DNA of 64,000 bases. Origin: Rallus limicola. Lineage: Eukaryota; Chordata; Aves; Gruiformes; Rallidae. The notes beneath the pieces are model-generated. The model was not told where the DNA came from. It ran no database searches and saw only the letters and a list, made by a program, of their open reading frames with translations. The number at the start of each line of letters is the position of its first letter. Within the stretch, counting starts at the first letter, position 1. Position numbers and translations under genes: made by a program. Location of the stretch: positions 186,001-250,000 of the forward strand of contig JAKCOZ010000301.1 in the NCBI GenBank assembly GCA_022605955.1, given 5' to 3'. This document shows positions 34,401-43,800 of this stretch, piece by piece.

Positions 34401-34588
34401 TGCACATGAAAAGCATATTAGGGAAGACAGTTTGGGTCATCCCTGCTTCAGGTAAAGGTAAACCTATGTCGGGAATTGTTTTTGCTCAAGGACCTGGTTC
34501 TACTTGGTGGGTAATGCAGAAGGATGGAGAAACTCGATGTGTACCTCAAAGGGATTTGATTTTAGGTGAGAATAGCCAATGTAATTAA
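31394..34588 (+). CDS. pol: Pol polyprotein: protease, reverse transcriptase, RNase H, integrase
   Basis: The frame opens straight after the gag UAG and runs 1064 codons to TAA. The only early start-like codon is GTG at 31415, so it is expected as a Gag-Pol readthrough product. Residues are counted from 31415. The protease has VDTGAQ (Asp30) and ILGID (88-92). Reverse transcriptase has LTVDYRGLN (203-211), Asp243 in TIDIANAFF, LPQGWKHSP (275-283), YIDD (305-308) and FLGI (351-354). RNase H has the four acids Asp615, Glu653, Asp677 and Asp747. Integrase has an HHCC zinc site (His774, His779, Cys808, Cys811) and the catalytic Asp841, Asp900, Glu936 with exactly 35 residues between the last two; a short SH3-like tail follows. 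No dUTPase domain is seen and the frame has no break. The connection region with its FGFWR-like segment and YIDD points to ERVL-type polymerases. It makes and integrates proviral DNA. Confidence 0.95.
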   Translation, partial: RGPASSQVEERDNRVYWTVWIRWPGMSDPQEYKALVDTGAQCTIMPSNHVGTEPVSISGVTGGSQQLTVLEAEVSLTGKDWEKHPIVTGPEAPCILGIDYLRRGYFKDPKGYRWAFGIAALETEGTEQLRALPGLSDDPSVVGLLKVEEQQVPIAITTVHRRQYRTNRDSLIPIHKLIRQLESQGVISRTRSPFNSPIWPVRKSDGEWRLTVDYRGLNEVTPGMSAAVPDMLELQYELESKAAKWYATIDIANAFFSIPLAPECRPQFAFTWRGIQYTWNRLPQGWKHSPTICHGLIQTTLEKGEAPEHLQYIDDIIVWGNTAEEVFEKGKRIIQILLEAGFAIKQSKVKGPTREIQFLGIKWQDGRRQIPMDIINKIAAMSPPSNKKETQAFLGVIGFWRMHVPNYSLIVSPLYHVTRKKNDFQWGPEQQQAFEQIKREIVHAVALGPVRTGTDVKNVLYTAAGENGPTWSLWQKAQGETRGRPLGFWSRAYKGSEANYTPTEKEILAAYEGVRAASEVIGTEAQLLLAPRLPVLGWMFKGKVPSTHHATDATWSKWVALITQRARIGNPNRPGIVEVITDWPEGKDFGMSPEDEEVTRAEEAPPYNKLPENEKRYALFTDGSCRLVGRQRRWKAAVWSPTRQVAEATEGKGESSQFAEVKAIQLALDIAEREKWPMLYLYTDSWMVANALWGWLQQWKKNNWQRRGKPIWAADLWQDIATRLERLVVKVRHVDAHVPKSRAMEEHQNNHQVDKAARIEVAQVDLDWQHKGELFIARWAHDSSGHQGRDATYRWARDRGVDLTMDAIAQVIHECETCAAIKQAKRLKPLWYGGRWMKYKYGEAWQIDYITLPQTRHGKRYVLTMVEATTGWLETYPVPHATARNTILGLERQVLWRHGTPERIESDNGTHFRNALIDTWAKEHGIEWVYHIPYHAPASGKIERYNGLLKTTLKAMGGGTFKHWDTNLAKATWLVNSRGSTNRAGPAQSKFPRTVEGDRVPVVHMKSILGKTVWVIPASGKGKPMSGIVFAQGPGSTWWVMQKDGETRCVPQRDLILGENSQCN

Positions 34589-34690
34589 TAAGGTAGAAAT
34601 TGTATTATAATAAGTGCTAAATAACCCATTACAGTATATACATTATTACTTTAATTTCTGTATATATAATTGTTGTTGTGTGTTGTACCA

Positions 34691-34807
34691 ATGGAGTTAC
34701 AGCCGGAAACATACACGTCAATGAAGGAAGACTGCCACGATGATGGGATCAAGACCTACCATCACAAGAACTTTTTCCTCTTCCCCTTTGAAAATGAACA
34801 CTTTTGA
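34691..34807 (+). CDS. Small ORF of 38 codons after pol, doubtful
   Basis: It runs from ATG (34691) to TGA, acidic and His-rich at first and Phe-rich at its end (FFLFPFENEHF). No family is recognised. Its length is within chance expectation and it would need its own spliced RNA. It is listed only because it is the sole ATG-started frame of note in the env position. It may be a chance frame or a worn remnant. Confidence 0.15.
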   Translation: MELQPETYTSMKEDCHDDGIKTYHHKNFFLFPFENEHF

Positions 34808-35072
34808 TTCACAGACCATGACCATGGACCATGTCAGATGCATTGGTCGAGAGCCCGAGATGCAGCATGCAACGATCCAATGGTGCATACTGACACCATG
34901 AGAGACTGTTACAACGAATGAAGCCTGAAAGTCATGGACTAAATCATTTACTCAACAAAACTCAGAAGAATGATCCATAGACTAAGGGAATAATACAGAT
35001 ATGTGTGTCTGAAACATTGGTTGTACCCAAAAGAAATGGTTGGATCTGGTCATGACGTAAATGGTATGGAAT

Positions 35073-35082
35073 AAGGGGTGGA
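35073..35082 (+). promoter_or_regulatory. Polypurine tract (plus-strand primer site)
   Basis: AAGGGGTGGA lies three bases before the 3' LTR start at 35086, where retroviruses keep the RNase-H-resistant primer for plus-strand DNA. It is short and interrupted by one T, so the exact extent is uncertain. The position makes the role likely. Confidence 0.65.
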
Positions 35083-35085
35083 TAA

Positions 35086-35675
35086 TGTCCTGGTTTCAGT
35101 CAGGATAGAGTTAATTTCATTTGTAGCAGCGGATGGAATGCTGTGTTTGGGAGTTAAAATGAAAACAGTGCTGATAACACCCTGATGTTTTTAGTTGCAG
35201 TCAGACAGTCAATGCCAGGACAGGTGACCCAGATGGGCCAAAGAGAGTATTCCATGCCAATTACGTCCTGCCCAGGATAAAGGGGGGCTGATGGGAGGAA
35301 GAAGGGGCGGTTCCGGGACGCGAGCGGTTCCGGGACGCGAGGGTCTTGGGGGACGGTCGGGTTCCGGGACGGCTCTGGGTGGTACGGCCTGAGTTGTGTG
35401 GTTCGGTGAGAAACTGCATTGTGTATCAATATTTTCATATTCTTTTGCTCTATAGTCCTGTTAGCATTGTATATATTTTATTTTTTCTGTTATCTTAGTA
35501 AACTATCCTTATCCCAACCCACGGGCCTCTTAGTTTCTTGGTTTTGGAGTTATTTGCCCCTTCCTTTTCCCTTCCCTTGTTTCCCCCTCCCCTTTTTCCC
35601 TTTTCTCCTGCTCTTTTACTTTAAGGAGCAGGCAGCTGCGTGGATCTCGGCCCAAGCCGGGGTGAAACCACGACA
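35086..35675 (+). repeat. 3' long terminal repeat (590 bp)
   Basis: It appears base-for-base identical to the 5' LTR when the two are read side by side, with the same TG...CA ends. CCAAT is at 35257-35261, the TATA-like box at 35276-35282 and the GC-rich tandem motif at 35308-35372. It supplies transcript 3' end formation. The open frame that runs from its U5 into the satellite has no meaning. Confidence 0.95.
35497..35502 (+). terminator. Poly(A) signal of the provirus (AGTAAA)
   Basis: AGTAAA is a known weaker variant of AATAAA. It is followed about 20-25 bases on by a CCCAACCCACGGG stretch and a T-rich region, as expected around a cleavage site. No AATAAA hexamer is seen in R/U5 of the LTR. 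The matching copy in the 5' LTR is at 29195-29200. Confidence 0.55.
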
Positions 35676-35680
35676 CCTGG
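35676..35680. repeat. Target site duplication, 3' copy (CCTGG)
   Basis: CCTGG follows the 3' LTR immediately and leads into AAAGAGGGAAC, the normal continuation of the satellite monomer broken at 28783. It pairs with 28779-28783. Confidence 0.95.
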
Positions 35681-37497
35681 AAAGAGGGAACATGCCTGGA
35701 ACCTCCTACGGTGCTTTTCTCGGCCCTAGCAGACTGCAGTTCAAAACATGCTAAACGTCCAGCAATAACTCCCAAAGTAAAGAAGCTAGGCCTGAAAGGC
35801 ATAGCTTGTCTGAAACCTCCTAACAGGACACACGAGCAGACCCTGTCACTTTGGCTCTCAGCCTTTTCCTTTGCCTGGAAAGAGGGAACATGCCTGGAAC
35901 CTCCTACGGTGCTTTTCTCGGCCCTAGCAGACTGCAGTTCAAAACATGCTAAACGTCCAGCAATAACTCCCAAAGTAATGAAGCTAGGCCTGAAAGGCAT
36001 AGCTCGCCTGAAACCTCCTAACAGGACACACGAGCAGACCCTGTCACTTTGGCTCTCAGCCTTTTCCTTTGCCTGGAAAGAGGGAACATGCCTGGAACCT
36101 CCTACGGTGCTTTTCTTGGCCCTAGCAGACTGCAGTTCAAAACATGCTAAACGTCCAGCAATAACTCCCAAAGTAAAGACGCTAGTCCTGAAAGGCATAG
36201 CTTGTCTGAAACCTCCTAACAGGACACACGAGCAGACCCTGTCACTTTGGCTCTCAGCCTTTTCCTTTGCCTGGAAAGAGGGAACATGCCTGGAACCTCC
36301 TACGGTGCTTTTCTCGGCCCTAGCAGACTGCAGTTCAAAACATGCTAAACGTCCAGCAATAACTCACAAAGTAAAGAAGCTAGGCCTGAAAGGCATAGCT
36401 TGTCTGAAACCTCCTAACAGGACACACGAGCAGACCCTGTCACTTTGGCTCTCAGCCTTTTCCTTTGCCTGGAAAGAGGGAACATGCCTGGAACCTCCTA
36501 CGGTGCTTTTCTCGGCCCTAGCAGACTGCAGTTCAAAACATGCTAAACGTCCAGCAATAACTCCCAAAGTAAAGAAGCTAGGCCTGAAAGGCATAGCTTG
36601 TCTGAAACCTCCTAACAGGACACACGAGCAGACCCTGTCACTTTGGCTCTCAGCCTTTTCCTTTGCCTGGAAAGAGGGAACATGCCTGGAACCTCCTACG
36701 GTGCTTTTCTCGGCCCTAGCAGACTGCAGTTCAAAACATGCTAAACGTCCAGCAATAACTCCCAAAGTAAAGAAGCGAGGCCTGAAAGGCATAGCTTGTC
36801 TGAAACCTCCTAACAGGACACACGAGCAGACCCTGTCACTTTGGCTCTCAGCCTTTTCCTTTGCCTGGAAAGAGGGAACATGCCTGGAACCTCCTACGGT
36901 GCTTTTCTCGGCCCTAGCAGACTGCAGTTCAAAACATGCTAAACGTCCAGCAATAACTCCCAAAGTAAAGAAGCGAGGCCTGAAAGGCATAGCTTGTCTG
37001 AAACCTCCTAACAGGACACACGAGCAGACCCTGTCACTTTGGCTCTCAGCCTTTTCCTTTGCCTGGAAAGAGGGAACATGCCTGGAACCTCCTACGGTGC
37101 TTTTCTCGGCCCTAGCAGACTGCAGTTCAAAACATGCTAAACGTCCAGCAATAACTCCCAAAGTAAAGAAGCGAGGCCTGAAAGGCATAGCTTGTCTGAA
37201 ACCTCCTAACAGGACACACAAGAAGACCCTGTCACTTTGGCTCTCAGCCTTTTCCTTTGCCTGGAAAGAGGGAACATGCCTGGAACCTCCTACGGTGCTT
37301 TTCTCGGCCCTAGCAGACTGCAGTTCAAAACATGCTAAACGTCCAGCAATAACTCCCAAAGTAAAGAAGCTAGGCCTGAAAGGCATAGCTTGTCTGAAAC
37401 CTCCTAACAGGACACACGAGCAGACCCTGTCACTTTGGATCTCAGCCTTTTCCTTTGCCTGGAAAGAGGGAACATGCCTGGAACCTCCTACGGTGCT

Positions 37498-40400
37498 TTA
37501 GTCGGCCCTAGCAGACTGCAGTTCAAAACATGCTAAACGTCCAGCAATAACTCCCAAAGTAAAGAAGCTAGGCCTGAAAGGCATAGCTCGCCTGAAAACT
37601 CCTAACAGGACACACGAGCAGACCCTGTCACTTTGGCTCTCAGCCTTTTCCTTTGCCTGGAAAGAGGGAACATGCCTGGAACCTCCTACGGTGCTTTTCT
37701 CGGCCCTAGCAGACTGCAGTTCAAAACATGCTAAACGTCCAGCAATAACTCCCAAAGTAAAGAAGCTAGGCCTGAAAGGCATAGCTTGTCTGAAACCTCC
37801 TAACAGGACACACGAGCAGACCCTGTCACTTTGGCTCTCAGCCTTTTCCTTTGCCTGGAAAGAGGGAACATGCCTGGAACCTCCTACGGTGCTTTTCTCG
37901 GCCCTAGCAGACTGCAGTTCAAAACATTCTAAACGTCCAGCAATAACTCCCAAAGTAAAGAAGCTAGGCCTGAAAGGCATAGCTTGTCTGAAACCTCCTA
38001 ACAGGACACACGAACAGACCCTGTCACTTTGGCTCTCAGCCTTTTCCTTTGCCTGGAAAGAGGGAACATGCCTGGAACCTCCTACGGTGCTTTTCTCGGC
38101 CCTAGCAGACTGCAGTTCAAAACATGCTAAACGTCCAGCAATAACTCCCAAAGTAAAGAAGCGAGGCCTGAAAGGCATAGCTTGTCTGAAACCTCCTAAC
38201 AGGACACACAAGAAGATCCTGTCACTTTGGCTCTCAGCCTTTTCCTTTGCCTGGAAAGAGGGAACATGCCTGGAACCTCCTACGGTGCTTTTCTCGGCCC
38301 TAGCAGACTGCAGTTCAAAACATGCTAAACGTCCAGCAATAACTCCCAAAGTAAAGAAGCTAGGCCTGAAAGGCATAGCTTGTCTGAAACCTCCTAACAG
38401 GACACACGAGCAGACCCTGTCACTTTGGATCTCAGCCTTTTCCTTTGCCTGGAAAGAGGGAACATGCCTGGAACCTCCTACGGTGCTTTAGTCGGCCCTA
38501 GCAGACTGCAGTTCAAAACATGCTAAACGTCCAGCAATAACTCCCAAAGTAAAGAAGCTAGGCCTGAAAGGCATAGCTCGCCTGAAAACTCCTAACAGGA
38601 CACACGAGCAGACCCTGTCACTTTGGCTCTCAGCCTTTTCCTTTGCCTGGAAAGAGGGAACATGCCTGGAACCTCCTACGGTGCTTTTCTCGGCCCTAGC
38701 AGACTGCAGTTCAAAACATGCTAAACGTCCAGCAATAACTCCCAAAGTAAAGAAGCTAGGCCTGAAAGGCATAGCTTGTCTGAAACCTCCTAACAGGACA
38801 CACGAGCAGACCCTGTCACTTTGGCTCTCAGCCTTTTCCTTTGCCTGGAAAGAGGGAACATGCCTGGAACCTCCTACGGTGCTTTTCTCGGCCCTAGCAG
38901 ACTGCAGTTCAAAACATTCTAAACGTCCAGCAATAACTCCCAAAGTAAAGAAGCTAGGCCTGAAAGGCATAGCTTGTCTGAAACCTCCTAACAGGACACA
39001 CGAACAGACCCTGTCACTTTGGCTCTCAGCCTTTTCCTTTGCCTGGAAAGAGGGAACATGCCTGGAACCTCCTACGGTGCTTTTCTCGGCCCTAGCAGAC
39101 TGCAGTTCAAAACATGCTAAACGTCCAGCAATAACTCCCAAAGTAAAGACGCTAGTCCTGAAAGGCATAGCTTGTCTGAAACCTCCTAACAGGACACACG
39201 AGCAGACCCTGTCACTTTGGCTCTCAGCCTTTTCCTTTGCCTGGAAAGAGGGAACATGCCTGGAACCTCCTACGGTGCTTTTCTCGGCCCTAGCAGACTG
39301 CAGTTCAAAACATGCTAAACGTCCAGCAATAACTCACAAAGTAAAGAAGCTAGGCCTGAAAGGCATAGCTTGTCTGAAACCTCCTAACAGGACACACGAG
39401 CAGACCCTGTCACTTTGGCTCTCAGCCTTTTCCTTTGCCTGGAAAGAGGGAACATGCCTGGAACCTCCTACGGTGCTTTTCTCGGCCCTAGCAGACTGCA
39501 GTTCAAAACATGCTAAACGTCCAGCAATAACTCCCAAAGTAAAGAAGCTAGGCCTGAAAGGCATAGCTTGTCTGAAACCTCCTAACAGGACACACGAGCA
39601 GACCCTGTCACTTTGGCTCTCAGCCTTTTCCTTTGCCTGGAAAGAGGGAACATGCCTGGAACCTCCTACGGTGCTTTTCTCGGCCCTAGCAGACTGCAGT
39701 TCAAAACATGCTAAACGTCCAGCAATAACTCCCAAAGTAAAGAAGCGAGGCCTGAAAGGCATAGCTTGTCTGAAACCTCCTAACAGGACACACGAGCAGA
39801 CCCTGTCACTTTGGCTCTCAGCCTTTTCCTTTGCCTGGAAAGAGGGAACATGCCTGGAACCTCCTACGGTGCTTTTCTCGGCCCTAGCAGACTGCAGTTC
39901 AAAACATGCTAAACGTCCAGCAATAACTCCCAAAGTAAAGAAGCGAGGCCTGAAAGGCATAGCTTGTCTGAAACCTCCTAACAGGACACACGAGCAGACC
40001 CTGTCACTTTGGCTCTCAGCCTTTTCCTTTGCCTGGAAAGAGGGAACATGCCTGGAACCTCCTACGGTGCTTTTCTCGGCCCTAGCAGACTGCAGTTCAA
40101 AACATGCTAAACGTCCAGCAATAACTCCCAAAGTAAAGAAGCGAGGCCTGAAAGGCATAGCTTGTCTGAAACCTCCTAACAGGACACACAAGCAGACCCT
40201 GTCACTTTGGCTCTCAGCCTTTTCCTTTGCCTGGAAAGAGGGAACATGCCTGGAACCTCCTACGGTGCTTTTCTCGGCCCTAGCAGACTGCAGTTCAAAA
40301 CATGCTAAACGTCCAGCAATAACTCCCAAAGTAAAGAAGCGAGGCCTGAAAGGCATAGATTTTCTGAAACCTCCTAACAGGACACACGAGCAGACCCTGT

Positions 40401-40863
40401 CACTTTGGCTCTCAGCCTTTTCCTTTGCCTGGAAAGAGGGAACATGCCTGGAACCTCCTACGGTGCTTTTCTCGGCCCTAGCAGACTGCAGTTCAAAACA
40501 TGCTAAACGTCCAGCAATAACTCCCAAAGTAAAGAAGCTAGGCCTGAAAGGCATAGCTTGTCTGAAACCTCCTAACAGGACACACAAGAAGATCCTGTCA
40601 CTTTGGCTCTCAGCCTTTTCCTTTGCCTGGAAAGAGGGAACATGCCTGGAACCTCCTACGGTGCTTTTCTCGGCCCTAGCAGACTGCAGTTCAAAACATG
40701 CTAAACGTCCAGCAATAACTCCCAAAGTAAAGAAGCTAGGCCTGAAAGGCATAGCTTGTCTGAAACCTCCTAACAGGACACACGAGCAGACCCTGTCACT
40801 TTGGCTCTCAGCCTTTTCCTTTGCCTGGAAAGAGGGAACATGCCTGGAACCTCCTACGGTGCT
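37498..40863. repeat. Satellite zone 4: two marker-bounded blocks (5 and 12 monomers)
   Basis: Block starts at 37498 and 38488 carry GCTTTAGTCGG followed by CGCCTGAAAACTCC. The first block is the shortest in the window: marker, plain, CATTCTAAA, GCGAGG with CACAAGAAGATCC, GGATCTCAG. The second has 12 monomers with ACGCTAGTCC, ACTCACAAAG and a run of four GCGAGG monomers. The run CTCACAAAG, plain, GCGAGG x3 is also present at 36360-37200, so this segment is a duplicated module 15 monomers apart. Confidence 0.8.
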
Positions 40864-43800
40864 TTAGTCGGCCCTAGCAGACTGCAGTTCAAAACATGCT
40901 AAACGTCCAGCAATAACTCCCAAAGTAAAGAAGCTAGGCCTGAAAGGCATAGCTCGCCTGAAAACTCCTAACAGGACACACGAGCAGACCCTGTCACTTT
41001 GGCTCTCAGCCTTTTCCTTTGCCTGGAAAGAGGGAACATGCCTGGAACCTCCTATGGTGCTTTTCTCGGCCCTAGCAGACTGCAGTTCAAAACATGCTAA
41101 ACGTCCAGCAATAACTCCCAAAGTAAAGAAGCTAGGCCTGAAAGGCATAGCTTGTCTGAAACCTCCTAACAGGACACACGAGCAGACCCTGTCACTTTGG
41201 CTCTCAGCCTTTTCCTTTGCCTGGAAAGAGGGAACATGCCTGGAACCTCCTACGGTGCTTTTCTCGGCCCTAGCAGACTGCAGTTCAAAACATGCTAAAC
41301 GTCCAGCAATAACTCCCAAAGTAAAGAAGCTAGGCCTGAAAGGCATAGCTTGTCTGAAACCTCCTAACAGGACACACGAACAGACCCTGTCACTTTGGCT
41401 CTCAGCCTTTTCCTTTGCCTGGAAAGAGGGAACATGCCTGGAACCTCCTACGGTGCTTTTCTCGGCCCTAGCAGACTGCAGTTCAAAACATGCTAAACGT
41501 CCAGCAATAACTCCCAAAGTAAAGAAGCTAGGCCTGAAAGGCATAGCTTGTCTGAAACCTCCTAACAGGACACACGAGCAGACCCTGTCACTTTGGCTCT
41601 CAGCCTTTTCCTTTGCCTGGAAAGAGGGAACATGCCTGGAACCTCCTACGGTGCTTTTCTCGGCCCTAGCAGACTGCAGTTCAAAACATGCTAAACGTCC
41701 AGCAATAACTCCCAAAGTAAAGAAGCGAGGCCTGAAAGGCATAGCTTGTCTGAAACCTCCTAACAGGACACACGAGCAGACCCTGTCACTTTGGCTCTCA
41801 GCCTTTTCCTTTGCCTGGAAAGAGGGAACATGCCTGGAACCTCCTACGGTGCTTTTCTCGGCCCTAGCAGACTGCAGTTCAAAACATGCTAAACGTCCAG
41901 CAATAACTCCCAAAGTAAAGAAGCTAGGCCTGAAAGGCATAGCTTGTCTGAAACCTCCTAACAGGACACACGAGCAGACCCTGTCACTTTGGCTCTCAGC
42001 CTTTTCCTTTGCCTGGAAAGAGGGAACATGCCTGGAACCTCCTACGGTGCTTTTCTCGGCCCTAGCAGACTGCAGTTCAAAACATGCTAAACGTCCAGCA
42101 ATAACTCCCAAAGTAAAGAAGCTAGGCCTGAAAGGCATAGCTTGTCTGAAACCTCCTAACAGGACACACGAGCAGACCCTGTCACTTTGGCTCTCAGCCT
42201 TTTCCTTTGCCTGGAAAGAGGGAATATGCCTGGAACCTCCTACGGTGCTTTTCTCGGCCCTAGCAGACTGCAGTTCAAAACATGCTAAACGTCCAGCAAT
42301 AACTCCCAAAGTAAAGAAGCGAGGCCTGAAAGGCATAGCTTGTCTGAAACCTCCTAACAGGACACACGAGCAGACCCTGTCACTTTGGCTCTCAGCCTTT
42401 TCCTTTGCCTGGAAAGAGGGAACATGCCTGGAACCTCCTACGGTGCTTTTCTCGGCCCTAGCAGACTGCAGTTCAAAACATGCTAAACGTCCAGCAATAA
42501 CTCCCAAAGTAAAGAAGCGAGGCCTGAAAGGCATAGCTTGTCTGAAACCTCCTAACAGGACACATGAGCAGACCCTGTCACTTTGGCTCTCAGCCTTTTC
42601 CTTTGCCTGGAAAGAGGGAACATGCCTGGAACCTCCTACGGTGCTTTTCTCGGCCCTAGCAGACTGCAGTTCAAAACATGCTAAACGTCCAGCAATAACT
42701 CCCAAAGTAAAGAAGCTAGGCCTGAAAGGCATAGCTTGTCTGAAACCTCCTAACAGGACACACGAGCAGACCCTGTCACTTTGGCTCTCAGCCTTTTCCT
42801 TTGCCTGGAAAGAGGGAACATGCCTGGAACCTCCTACGGTGCTTTTCTCGGCCCTAGCAGACTGCAGTTCAAAACATGCTAAACGTCCAGCAATAACTCC
42901 CAAAGTAAAGAAGCTAGGCCTGAAAGGCATAGCTTGTCTGAAACCTCCTAACAGGACACACGAGCAGACCCTGTCACTTTGGCTCTCAGCCTTTTCCTTT
43001 GCCTGGAAAGAGGGAACATGCCTGGAACCTCCTACGGTGCTTTTCTCGGCCCTAGCAGACTGCAGTTCAAAACATGCTAAACGTCCAGCAATAACTCCCA
43101 AAGTAAAGAAGCTAGGCCTGAAAGGCATAGCTTGTCTGAAACCTCCTAACAGGACACATGAGCAGACCCTGTCACTTTGGCTCTCAGCCTTTTCCTTTGC
43201 CTGGAAAGAGGGAACATGCCTGGAACCTCCTACGGTGCTTTTCTCGGCCCTAGCAGACTGCAGTTCAAAACATGCTAAACGTCCAGCAATAACTCCCAAA
43301 GTAAAGAAGCTAGGCCTGAAAGGCATAGCTTGTCTGAAACCCCCTAACAGGACACACGAGCAGACCCTGTCACTTTGGCTCTCAGCCTTTTCCTTTGCCT
43401 GGAAAGAGGGAACATGCCTGGAACCTCCTACGGTGCTTTTCTCGGCCCTAGCAGACTGCAGTTCAAAACATGCTAAACGTCCAGCAATAACTCCCAAAGT
43501 AAAGAAGCTAGGCCTGAAAGGCATAGCTTGTCTGAAACCTCCTAACAGGACACACGAGCAGACCCTGTCACTTTGGCTCTCAGCCTTTTCCTTTGCCTGG
43601 AAAGAGGGAACATGCCTGGAACCTCCTACGGTGCTTTTCTCGGCCCTAGCAGACTGCAGTTCAAAACATGCTAAACGTCCAGCAATAACTCCCAAAGTAA
43701 AGAAGCGAGGCCTGAAAGGCATAGCTTGTCTGAAACCTCCTAACAGGACACATGAGCAGACCCTGTCACTTTGGCTCTCAGCCTTTTCCTTTGCCTGGAA

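Larger units (their letters stand above)
34589..35085 (+). other. Proviral 3' non-coding region in place of env
   Basis: These 497 bases between pol and the 3' LTR are AT-rich at first, with stops in all frames. No signal peptide, transmembrane or fusion-peptide coding stretch is visible, so no env exists, not even as a clear remnant. The longest noticeable ATG frame is 34691-34807 (38 codons), listed separately. The purine-rich tract is at its end. Confidence 0.85.
28784..35675 (+). mobile_element. Full-length endogenous retrovirus, class III (ERVL-like), env-less
   Basis: A 6892-bp provirus in the same orientation as the satellite numbering used here: LTR, primer binding site, gag, UAG, pol, short non-coding tail, purine tract, LTR. 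Both reading frames are uninterrupted apart from the UAG between them, and all catalytic residues of protease, reverse transcriptase, RNase H and integrase can be seen. The two LTRs appear identical over 590 bp. The polymerase style, 5-bp duplication, Gag without zinc knuckle and lack of env favour the ERVL/spumavirus-related class. The lysine-type primer site would by itself suggest class II (ERVK). I would call it ERVL-like with moderate confidence. No second copy of the element is present in the window. Confidence 0.95.

Noticed and set aside
34589..35085. A degenerate env gene.
   Set aside because: Stops occur in all frames within a short distance and there is no visible signal peptide, fusion peptide or membrane anchor. 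The 497 bases are also too short.
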